NCBI GenBank assembly: GCA_036375275.1
Contig: DASUSF010000150.1
Span: 1 to 17,356 of the forward strand
DNA from: DASUSF01 sp036375275
GTDB lineage: Bacteria > Pseudomonadota > Alphaproteobacteria > Geminicoccales > Geminicoccaceae
Length of the DNA: 17,356 bases
Direction: 5' to 3'
The stretch's first letter is position 1. Each line of letters begins with the position of its first letter. Below the pieces are notes generated by a model. The model had not been told where the DNA came from, did no database searches, and saw only the letters and a list, made by a program, of their open reading frames with translations. Made by a program: the position numbers and the translations under genes. This document shows, one piece after another, positions 6,807-13,512 of this stretch.

Positions 6807-7964
6807 ATGGCGGAACTGGTCGAGCCGCAGCCCAGCACCTATCGCTTCGGCCTCCTCGCCTATTTCGGAGCCGCCGTTTCGCTCGCCTTCTGTTTCTGGA
6901 AGTCGGTCTTCGGTCTCGTTTCTCCGCTCTTCGGCTTGACGTTCATCGACATTAATCCGCATCTGCAGGCGTTCGTCATGTGGCTGTTCGCGGCCGTCGC
7001 GGTGGTCGCGCTCTTCTTCGACCGCAGGCAGCACGGCGACAATGCTCCCTTCCTGATCGGGGCGGCGGCCCTGATCGTGATCGTCGGCACCCTCTATACC
7101 TTCTACGACGACGCCATCCTCGCCTCCGGCTACGTGCTCCTGCTGATCGCGGCATTTCTCAACCAGAACCGGATGCTGGCCTTCCTGAACCGCAGGGTGC
7201 ACGCGCAGGCGGTCGAGCTCGCCGAGATGAACAGCACGCTCGAGAGCCGCGTCAACCATCAGGTGGAGGAGATCGAGCGTCTGGCGCGCCTCCGGAGGTT
7301 CCTGCCGGGCGAGGTCGCGGACCTGATCATGACCGCGGAGGAAGATTCGCTGCTGGAGGGGCACCGGCGCTACATCGCCTGCGTGTTCGGCGACATCCGG
7401 CGGTTCACGTCCCTGACCGAGAGCATGGAGCCCGAGGACGTCATGGATGTGCTGCGTGGTTTCCATGAACGCAGCGGACGGCTCGTCGTCCAGTATCGCG
7501 GAACCATCGGCTATCGCGCCGGCGACGGCGTGATGGTGTTCTTCAACGATCCGATCCCGTGTGAAGATCCCGACCTCCGCGCGGTCAGGCTGGCCCTGGA
7601 CCTGCAGCACACCTTCGCCGATCTCCAGCAGCGTTGGGAGAAGCTCGGAGTCGACGTCGGTCTCGGGATCGGCATTGCCGCCGGCTACGCGACCATGGGC
7701 ATGATCGGCATCGAGGGCAGGTTCGACTACACGTGCATCGGGAGCGCGGTGAATCTGGCAGCCCGACTGAGCGATCACGCGAAGGATGGGGAGATCCTGA
7801 TCAGTCGGCGCACCTACGTCGAGGTGGAACACCTCGTCACCGCCCGCCCCGCAGGCTCGATGCCGCTCAAGGGGTTCGCACAGCCGGTGGACGCCTTCCT
7901 CCTGGAGGGCCTGAAGGACGCTCCCGTGCTCGTCCCGCTGCCGACCGACGGCAGGCGGTCGTGA
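6807..7964 (+). CDS. Membrane-anchored class III adenylate/guanylate cyclase
   Basis: A 385-residue protein. Four hydrophobic helices (about 14-36, 53-71, 82-100 and 104-118) form an N-terminal membrane domain. Then comes a coiled-coil linker (131-162) ending in LARLRRFLPGEVADLI, a junction common to this cyclase type, and a catalytic domain at about 187-367. Metal-binding Asp196 (VFGDIRRFT) and Asp240 (RAGDGVMVFFND) and the Asn316/Arg320 pair (GSAVNLAARL) are all present, so catalysis is expected. The position that holds the purine-contact Lys in canonical cyclases (four before the second Asp) is Tyr236, so nucleotide choice may be set differently. The ATG at 6807 has GAGGAAG 7 bases upstream and begins directly before the first helix. 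It would make cAMP or cGMP at the inner membrane. The upstream unknown membrane-protein gene is on the same strand. Confidence 0.92.
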   Translation: MAELVEPQPSTYRFGLLAYFGAAVSLAFCFWKSVFGLVSPLFGLTFIDINPHLQAFVMWLFAAVAVVALFFDRRQHGDNAPFLIGAAALIVIVGTLYTFYDDAILASGYVLLLIAAFLNQNRMLAFLNRRVHAQAVELAEMNSTLESRVNHQVEEIERLARLRRFLPGEVADLIMTAEEDSLLEGHRRYIACVFGDIRRFTSLTESMEPEDVMDVLRGFHERSGRLVVQYRGTIGYRAGDGVMVFFNDPIPCEDPDLRAVRLALDLQHTFADLQQRWEKLGVDVGLGIGIAAGYATMGMIGIEGRFDYTCIGSAVNLAARLSDHAKDGEILISRRTYVEVEHLVTARPAGSMPLKGFAQPVDAFLLEGLKDAPVLVPLPTDGRRS

Positions 7965-8033
7965 GGGACGTTGTTCGATCCGCGTGCTCGCCCAGCCTGA
8001 CCACGTTTCCGATCGAATGGATCCGCCCGGCTT

Positions 8034-8047
8034 CGGTCACCTGACCG
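8034..8047. promoter_or_regulatory. 14-base perfect inverted repeat between convergent genes
   Basis: CGGTCACCTGACCG is a 6+2+6 perfect inverted repeat in the 121-base gap between the 3' ends of the cyclase gene and the CoA-transferase gene. There is no adjacent T run, and a two-base loop is poor for a hairpin, so it is not a normal intrinsic terminator. The half-site GGTCA/TGACC recurs upstream of dctQ at 15380-15392. Function is unproven. Confidence 0.2.
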
Positions 8048-8085
8048 TCCCGAGCCGGCAGGTGGTTCCACCCGTCCGGAAACGG

Positions 8086-9297
8086 CTATCCCGCGACCAC
8101 CGCGCCGGCGCCGACGAGGGCGTCGATCTCGGCGGGATCGAAGCCGTGCTCCAGGAGCACCTCGCGGCTGTGCTGGCCGTAGACCGGCGCGCCGGTCCGA
8201 ACGCCGCCCGGCGTGTCCTGGAACTTGACCGGGAGCCCGATGGTCTTCACCCGCCCGACCCGCCGGTGCTCGACCTCCACGACCATCTCGCGGGCCAGGG
8301 TCTGCGGGTCGGCCTGCATTTCCAGGACGTCGTAGACCGGGCCCGCCGGCAGCCCGGCGCGGTCGAACGCGGCGAGCAGATCGGCGCGGGTGCGCGCCTT
8401 GAAGTACGGCTGGAGCGTCGCCTCGAGCTCGCCGAGGTGGGCCATCCGGTCCGGGTTCGTCCGAAAGCGGGGGTCGTCCGCGAGCCCGGTCGCGCCGAGC
8501 GCATCCAGGAGCCGGAGCCAGTTCCGCTGGCTGGCGCCGCCGACCACCAGCCAGCCGTCGCTCGCCTCGAACGCCTGGTAGGGGGCGTTGAGCGGGTGGG
8601 CCGAGCCCATCGGGCCCGGCGCGATCCCGGTCGCGAGCGCGATCGCCGACTGCCAGTAGGTGTGGACGATCCCGGCCTCGAACAGCGAGGTCTCGACCAT
8701 CTGCCCCTCGCCGGTCTTCAGGCGGTGGGCGTAGGCGGCGCAGATGCCCATGGCGGCGAGGATGCCGCAGGTGATGTCGGTCAAGGGCGCGCCGCACTTG
8801 GTCGGCGGCCGGCCCGGCCCCTCGCCGGTGATGCTCATGATCCCGCTCATCGCCTGCGCGACCAGGTCGAAGCCGCCCTTCGCCCCGTAGGGGCCGGTCC
8901 GCCCGAAGCCGGAGAGCGCGCAGTAGATCAGGCCCCGGTTCCGCTCCTTGAGCCGCGCATAGTCGAAGCCGAGCTTCTCGAGCGTGCCGGGCCGGAAATT
9001 CTCGACCAGGACGTCGGCGCTCTCGAGCAGTCGGTCGAGCACGCGCCGGCCGCCCTCCGCCTTGAGGTCGAGGGCGATGCCGCGCTTGTTCCGGTTGACC
9101 ATCATGAAGCCCGCCGGCTCGCCGTCGATCGCGGGCGGCAGCGCCTTCCGCTGGTCGTCGCCGTCCGGGACCTTCTCGACCTTGATCACGTCGGCGCCCA
9201 TGTCGGCGAGCATCAGCGTGCAGGTCGGCCCCGCCATGACGTGGGTGAGGTCGATCACCTTGAGGCCCCTGAGCGGCCCCTGCCCTCCCGCGCCCAT
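8086..9297 (-). CDS. CaiB/BaiF-family (class III) CoA-transferase
   Basis: A 403-residue protein of the formyl-CoA transferase/carnitine CoA-transferase family, the expected length. The N-terminus LRGLKVIDLTHVMAGPTC and the segment GADVIKVEKV are the family's CoA-binding hallmark; NRNKRGIALDLK, VLVENFRPGTLEKLGF and YCALSGFGRTGPY follow in the canonical order. The catalytic aspartate that forms the mixed anhydride with the substrate acid is Asp174 (GAPLTDITCGILAA). It moves CoA between two carboxylic acids, activating a substrate acid; the acid is unknown. The ATG at 9295-9297 lies 4 bases after the aldolase stop, with GAGGG as ribosome site inside the aldolase 3' end, so the pair is translationally coupled. 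This suggests the CoA ester and the aldolase substrate or product belong to one pathway. Confidence 0.94.
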   Translation of the reverse strand: MGAGGQGPLRGLKVIDLTHVMAGPTCTLMLADMGADVIKVEKVPDGDDQRKALPPAIDGEPAGFMMVNRNKRGIALDLKAEGGRRVLDRLLESADVLVENFRPGTLEKLGFDYARLKERNRGLIYCALSGFGRTGPYGAKGGFDLVAQAMSGIMSITGEGPGRPPTKCGAPLTDITCGILAAMGICAAYAHRLKTGEGQMVETSLFEAGIVHTYWQSAIALATGIAPGPMGSAHPLNAPYQAFEASDGWLVVGGASQRNWLRLLDALGATGLADDPRFRTNPDRMAHLGELEATLQPYFKARTRADLLAAFDRAGLPAGPVYDVLEMQADPQTLAREMVVEVEHRRVGRVKTIGLPVKFQDTPGGVRTGAPVYGQHSREVLLEHGFDPAEIDALVGAGAVVAG

Positions 9298-9301
9298 GCG
9301 C

Positions 9302-10063
9302 TCAGCCCTCGCGGAACGCCTTCATCCGCCGGCTCACCTCGGCGGTCAGCATGCGCATGTCGTTGCCGAGCGTCACGAAGTCGAAGCCGCGCTCGGCCAT
9401 CTGGCGGGCGTAGGGCGCCTCCATGCAGTGCATCCCGGCCTTGATCCCGGCGGCCTTGGCGGCGTCCCGTATCTTGTCGATCGCGGCCAGCGTGTCGGCG
9501 CCGGTCGGGTCGAGCTGGAGCGGGTAGCCGAGCGACTGGGCGAGGTCGGACGGCCCGATGTAGAGCGCGGAGAGCCCGGGCGTCCTGGCGATCGCCTCGA
9601 CGTTCGAGAGCGCCTCCCTGGTCTCGATCATCGCGAGCGTGACGACGTGGTCGTTGGCGCGCTGGATGTAGTCGGTGCCGTAGATCATCATCGCCCGGGT
9701 CGGGCCGACGCTCCGCCCGCCCTTGGGCGCGTAGTTGCAGGCGTAGACCAGCGCTTCGGCATCCGCGGGCTTGTTGATCAGCGGGCAGAGGATCCCCCAG
9801 GCGCCGGCGTCCAGGCACTTCATGATGATGCCCGGCTCGTTCCACGGCGGGCGCGCGATCACCGTGGCGTCGCCGGCGGCCTTGATCGCCTGCATCATGG
9901 CGAGCGCGGTCTCGTAGTCGATCAGGCCGTGCTGGAGATCGACCACGATGCTGTCGTAGCCGGCGTGCCCGACCAGCTCGGCGGTGACCGTGCTCGGGAT
10001 CGAGAGCCAGCCGTTGACCGCCGTCCCGCCCGCCTTCCAGATGCGCTCGAGCCTTGTTTCCAT
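9302..10063 (-). CDS. HpcH/HpaI-family class II aldolase (2-oxo-acid aldolase)
   Basis: A 253-residue protein that fits the metal- and pyruvate-dependent HpaI aldolases. Active-site residues align with E. coli HpaI almost number for number: Asp42 and His45 (DLQHG), Arg71 (IARPPW), and metal ligands Glu147 (MIET) and Asp173 (YIGPSDLA). Such enzymes cleave 4-hydroxy-2-oxo acids to pyruvate plus an aldehyde, for example 4-hydroxy-2-oxoheptanedioate or related sugar acids. The residues usually reading RVPW/RVPWN are RPPWN here, so the exact substrate is open. It lacks the longer architecture of citryl/malyl-CoA lyases, so a CoA-ester lyase role is less likely. The ATG at 10061-10063 has GGAGGGGAGG about 5 bases upstream, the strongest ribosome site in the region. 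It is the first gene of a two-gene operon with the CoA-transferase and diverges from malate synthase. Confidence 0.92.
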   Translation of the reverse strand: METRLERIWKAGGTAVNGWLSIPSTVTAELVGHAGYDSIVVDLQHGLIDYETALAMMQAIKAAGDATVIARPPWNEPGIIMKCLDAGAWGILCPLINKPADAEALVYACNYAPKGGRSVGPTRAMMIYGTDYIQRANDHVVTLAMIETREALSNVEAIARTPGLSALYIGPSDLAQSLGYPLQLDPTGADTLAAIDKIRDAAKAAGIKAGMHCMEAPYARQMAERGFDFVTLGNDMRMLTAEVSRRMKAFREG

Positions 10064-10408
10064 GACGCCTCCCCTCCGTGCCCGGGTTCTTCGCCGCCCC
10101 TTCTAGCTGCTGTCGCGAGGCGCAGGAAGGCTTTGCCGCACAGGGCCACCCGGGCGGCGCAGCGGCCCCGCCCGGTGCGGCGGGCACCGCGGTCCGCGGA
10201 GCATGGAGTCCGAGACGGTTCAGGTGCTCGCGCCGGCTCGCCGCAGCCCGGCGTACTGCCCCTCGGTCCCCCTCCGGCACGGTTCCGCCTGGGACGCGTT
10301 CCGCAGGACGGGTGAAGCTGGACACGGAGGCTTCGATCGGGTGGATTACCGGCTGTCCGGTCGAGGGCCGGACGCGTGACCAGAAAATGCGGATGGGGCG
10401 AGGTGGTT
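10064..10408. other. 345-base divergent intergenic region between the aldolase operon and malate synthase
   Basis: This region must contain promoters in both directions. I see no clear sigma-70 boxes. It holds several GC-rich palindromes: GGTGC/GCACC arms at 10174-10188 running directly into CCGCGGTCCGCGG at 10187-10199, and GTCCGG-(7)-CCGGAC at 10355-10373. No credible gene lies within it: open frames on both strands lack ribosome sites and family features. Confidence 0.5.
10355..10373. promoter_or_regulatory. Inverted repeat upstream of malate synthase
   Basis: GTCCGG and CCGGAC, 7 bases apart, form a perfect 19-base dyad whose right end is 35 bases before the malate synthase ATG. The spacing fits an operator for a dimeric regulator overlapping the promoter or leader, or a small leader hairpin. 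There is no T run, so termination is unlikely. Chance occurrence in such GC-rich DNA is a real alternative. Confidence 0.25.
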
Positions 10409-12022
10409 ATGAGCAGGCGTTTGTCCGTACCCGAAGGAGTCGAGGTCCGAGGGCCGGTCGAGGAGGGCTTCGAGGAGATCCTGAGCGGGGACGCCCTCGC
10501 CTTCCTGGCCGAGCTCCACCGGCGGTTCGACGCCGAGCGGAAGGCCCGCCTCCAGGCCAGGATGGCGGTCGACCGTAAGCTCCAGGACGGCTGGCTGCCG
10601 GACTTCCTCGAGGAGACCCGCGGGATCCGCGAGAGCGACTGGACCATCGCCCCGGTGCCCGACGACCTCCAGGACCGCCGGACCGAGATCACCGGCCCGG
10701 TCGACCGGAAGATGGTGGTCAACGCGCTCAACTCCGGCGCCAAGGTCTTCATGGCGGACTTCGAGGACGCGTCGACCCCGACCTGGCGGAACCTGATCAA
10801 CGGCCAGATCAACCTCCGCAACGCCAACCGTGGCAGGATCGATTTCACAGAAGAATCAACCGGCAAGGAGTATGCGCTCAAGGACGATCACGCGACGCTG
10901 CTGGTCCGCCCGCGCGGCTGGCACCTGAGCGAGGCGCACCTCCTGGTCGACGGCGAGCGGATGAGCGGGTCGCTGTTCGACTTTGGCCTCTACTTCCACC
11001 ACAACGTGAAGCAGCGGCTCGATCGGGGCAGCGGGACCTACTTCTACCTGCCCAAGCTCGAGCACCATCTCGAGGCCAGGCTCTGGGACGACGTCTTCAC
11101 CTTCGCGGAGAAGCGCCACGGCGTCCCCCACGGCACGATCAAGGCGACGGTGCTGATCGAGACCATCCTCGCCGCCTTCCAGATGGACGAGATCCTCCAT
11201 CAGCTGAAGGACCACTCGGCCGGTCTGAACTGCGGCCGCTGGGACTACATTTTCTCGATCATCAAGCGGTTTCGCAGTCGGCCCGACTTCGTCATGCCGA
11301 ACCGCGACCAGGTCACCATGACCGTCCACTGCATGCGGAGCTACAGCCTGCTTGCCATCAAGCAGTGCCACCGGCGCGGCGCCCACGCGATCGGCGGCAT
11401 GGCGGCGCAGATCCCGATCCGCAGCGACGAGGCCGCCAACCGCGCGGCGATGGACAAGGTCAAGGCGGACAAGAAGCGCGAGGCCGAGGACGGCCACGAC
11501 GGCACCTGGGTCGCGCATCCGGGACTGGTCCCGGTGGCGCTCGAGCAGTTCGACAGGTACATGCCGACCCCCAACCAGATCAGCAAGAAGCGGGACGACG
11601 TCAACGTCACCGCGAAGGACCTGCTCACCGTGCCGGAGGGGACGATCACCGAGGCCGGGCTTCGGACCAACCTCAACGTCGGCGTGCTCTACCTGGAGCC
11701 CTGGCTCCGCGGCATCGGCTGCGTGCCGATCAACAACCTGATGGAGGACGCGGCGACCGCCGAGATCTCCAGAGCCCAGGTCTGGCAGTGGCTGCGGCAC
11801 GGGGCGAAGACCGACGACGGCCGGACCATCGACCGCGAACTGGTGATGCGCTGCCTCGAGGACGAACTCCGGAAGATCAGGCAGACGGTCGGCGACGACA
11901 CCTACCGGAGCGGCAGGTACGACGACGCGGCCGCGATCCTCAGAGACCTCGTCATCGCCGACGAGTTCGTCGAGTTCCTCACCCTCCCGGCGTACGAGAA
12001 GGTGGTGACGGTCGAAGGCTGA
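10409..12022 (+). CDS. aceB: Malate synthase A
   Basis: A 537-residue protein, matching the A-type enzyme (E. coli AceB, 533). It condenses glyoxylate with acetyl-CoA to malate, the second step of the glyoxylate bypass, in the cytoplasm. The family signature KDHSAGLNCGRWDYIF is intact. Catalytic residues fall at nearly the same numbers as in E. coli: Arg167 (LLVRPRGWHL) binding glyoxylate, Glu251 (LIET) and Asp279 (RWDY) as magnesium ligands, and Asp447 (NNLMED) as the general base. The ATG at 10409 has AGG 5 bases upstream (GAGGTGG) and gives the family's usual N-terminus; the frame is open upstream to a GTG at 10376, which is less likely. No isocitrate lyase gene is adjacent, so glyoxylate comes from elsewhere or from a neighbouring reaction. 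Its stop codon abuts that of the convergent 79-residue gene. Confidence 0.97.
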   Translation: MSRRLSVPEGVEVRGPVEEGFEEILSGDALAFLAELHRRFDAERKARLQARMAVDRKLQDGWLPDFLEETRGIRESDWTIAPVPDDLQDRRTEITGPVDRKMVVNALNSGAKVFMADFEDASTPTWRNLINGQINLRNANRGRIDFTEESTGKEYALKDDHATLLVRPRGWHLSEAHLLVDGERMSGSLFDFGLYFHHNVKQRLDRGSGTYFYLPKLEHHLEARLWDDVFTFAEKRHGVPHGTIKATVLIETILAAFQMDEILHQLKDHSAGLNCGRWDYIFSIIKRFRSRPDFVMPNRDQVTMTVHCMRSYSLLAIKQCHRRGAHAIGGMAAQIPIRSDEAANRAAMDKVKADKKREAEDGHDGTWVAHPGLVPVALEQFDRYMPTPNQISKKRDDVNVTAKDLLTVPEGTITEAGLRTNLNVGVLYLEPWLRGIGCVPINNLMEDAATAEISRAQVWQWLRHGAKTDDGRTIDRELVMRCLEDELRKIRQTVGDDTYRSGRYDDAAAILRDLVIADEFVEFLTLPAYEKVVTVEG

Positions 12023-12028
12023 TCAGCC
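12017..12028. other. 12-base palindrome formed by abutting convergent stop codons
   Basis: GGCTGATCAGCC is a perfect palindrome centred between base 12022 and base 12023. Its left half holds the TGA stop of malate synthase and its right half the TGA stop (TCA on the plus strand) of the convergent 79-residue gene. There is no intergenic base between the two genes and no visible terminator. Confidence 0.6.
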
Positions 12029-12262
12029 CGACGTCGGAGCGGCGCCCGGCTGGAACATCGTGACCTCCCACTGGTGGCGGGAGCGGTCGTGGCGGAGGAT
12101 CCAGGTCGTGCCGGCCTCGTCCTCCGCCTTGACGTAGGTGTGATCGGCGCCCGGCCAGACGTCCTGGATCCGGACCAGCTCGACCGTCCGGGCGCCGAGG
12201 TGGAGGCGCCGCGGCCGGGGATCGCCGTCCGCGCCCGCCTCGGACTCGACCCGGACGATCAC
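12023..12262 (-). CDS. Small hypothetical protein, 79 residues
   Basis: I do not recognise a named family with certainty. The GTG start at 12260-12262 overlaps the MFS transporter stop by four bases (GTGA), with AGGAGG 5 bases upstream, so translation is coupled and the frame is well supported despite its small size. The protein is soluble, with no membrane helix or signal peptide. After an acidic, Pro/Arg-rich start it reads LHLGARTVELVRIQDVWPG, then HTYVKAEDEAGTTWILRHD and QWEVTMF, a pattern of short beta strands with a conserved-looking Trp near the end. This outline resembles small DUF6504-like proteins (basic strand, VxRVxDxW, then a Tyr/Trp-rich end), but I would not name it on that alone. 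It is the last gene of the dctQM-MFS operon. Confidence 0.75.
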   Translation of the reverse strand: MIVRVESEAGADGDPRPRRLHLGARTVELVRIQDVWPGADHTYVKAEDEAGTTWILRHDRSRHQWEVTMFQPGAAPTSG

Positions 12263-13497
12263 GTCGCCTCCTCGAGGGCGCGGTCGATCGCGCGCCGCCG
12301 CCCGAACAGCCAGAGCGCCGCGGCCAGCGCCAGCAGGGCGCCGAGGGCGAGGGGCGCGCGGAGTCCGAACAGGTCGGCGGCGGCGCCCATGACGAGCGCG
12401 CCCACCGCCGGGCCGCCCCGGAGGATCAGCCCGTAGAGGCTCATCACCCGGCCGCGCATGTCGTCCTCGAGGGCGGTCTGGACGACGGTCTGGGCGCCGG
12501 CGCCGGCGACCAGCATGCCGGCGCCGGCGAGGCCGACCAGGACCACGGCGGACCCGAGGGACGGCGCGAGCGCGAAGCCGAAGATCACCAGGGCGAGCGC
12601 GACCGCCGCGCCGAGCACCACCCGCGTGATCGGCGGCCGCAGCTGGGCCATCCAGAGCCCGCCGACGATCGCCCCGATGCCGACGGTCGAGCTGAGCACG
12701 GCGAGCGTCCCGGCCCCGCCCGTGAACACCTCGCTCGCGAACCCGGGCAGCAGCTCGACGAAGGGCCGGACCCCGAGCGCGAGGACGAGGTGGAGCAGGA
12801 GCAGCGGGCCGATGCCCTTGTGCGCCACGGCGTAGCGGATCCCGTCGCCGATCTCGCCGAGGACGCTGCTCACGGCCTTGCTCCGCGCCGGCGGCGCCGG
12901 CAGATCGAGCCGGGTCAGCGCGAACAGGAAGGCGAGGAACGAGAGCGCGTTGCCGAGGAACACCGCCGCGACCCCGACCTGCACGATGAGGACGCCCGCG
13001 ATGGCCGGCCCGACGAACCGGGCGCCGTTGAACACGATCGCGTTGATCGCGACCGCGGTCCCGATGTCGGCGCGCGGCACGAGGCTCGGGACCAGCGCGA
13101 GCCGCGCCGGCTGGTTGAAGCCGATCACGATGCCGCTGAACAGGACCAGGGCGAGGAGCAGCTCGACCGTGATCAGGCCGGTCGCGGTCAGCAGGAACAG
13201 GACGAACGCCTGGGCCATGTTGAGCGACTGGGCGATGAACATCATCCGCCGGCGGTCGCCGCGGTCGGCGAGCGCGCCGCCAAAGGGGCCAATCACGACC
13301 GCCGGGAACAGGTCGGCGAAGGCGACCAGGCCGAGCACGGTCGCCGAGCCGGACAGCTCCCAGGCGAGCCAGCCGACCCCGATCCGCTGCATCCAGGTGC
13401 CGATCAGCGAGATGCTGTTGCCGGCGATGTAGGTGCCGAAGTTCCGGTGCCGCAGCGTCCTCGGGATCGCGGCGAAGCGCTGCAGGCCGGCGACCAC
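12259..13497 (-). CDS. Major facilitator superfamily transporter (MFS_3/EntS-like exporter type)
   Basis: A 412-residue inner-membrane protein with about twelve hydrophobic helices. After a short leader comes RTLRHRNFGTYIAGNSISLIG, the usual opening of the EntS/multidrug MFS_3 group. The loop after helix 2 holds motif A, GGALADRGDRRR (about 73-84), with a weaker counterpart in the second half (DDMRGRVMSLYGL, near 340-352). The GTG at 13495-13497 has GGAGG four bases upstream; TTG one base earlier is out of frame. It begins 15 bases after the dctM stop and ends overlapping the 79-residue gene by four bases, so it sits inside the dctQM operon. Members of this group mostly export siderophores or small toxic compounds; the substrate here is unknown and could be linked to the TRAP substrate. 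Confidence 0.9.
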   Translation of the reverse strand: MVAGLQRFAAIPRTLRHRNFGTYIAGNSISLIGTWMQRIGVGWLAWELSGSATVLGLVAFADLFPAVVIGPFGGALADRGDRRRMMFIAQSLNMAQAFVLFLLTATGLITVELLLALVLFSGIVIGFNQPARLALVPSLVPRADIGTAVAINAIVFNGARFVGPAIAGVLIVQVGVAAVFLGNALSFLAFLFALTRLDLPAPPARSKAVSSVLGEIGDGIRYAVAHKGIGPLLLLHLVLALGVRPFVELLPGFASEVFTGGAGTLAVLSSTVGIGAIVGGLWMAQLRPPITRVVLGAAVALALVIFGFALAPSLGSAVVLVGLAGAGMLVAGAGAQTVVQTALEDDMRGRVMSLYGLILRGGPAVGALVMGAAADLFGLRAPLALGALLALAAALWLFGRRRAIDRALEEAT

Positions 13498-13512
13498 AAG
13501 ACCTCCGCCGGC

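Noticed and set aside
5460..7964. One very long plus-strand frame that joins an Arg/Gly/Pro-rich stretch to the membrane cyclase
   Set aside because: The first 450 codons are a frame-shadow of the unknown membrane-protein gene. The real cyclase starts at 6807 behind a good ribosome site and directly before its first membrane helix.
8086..10063. Itaconate or citramalyl-CoA degradation pair (CoA-transferase plus CoA-ester lyase)
   Set aside because: The lyase-like gene has HpaI-type active-site residues and length instead of CitE/Ccl-type, and there is no hydratase gene nearby.
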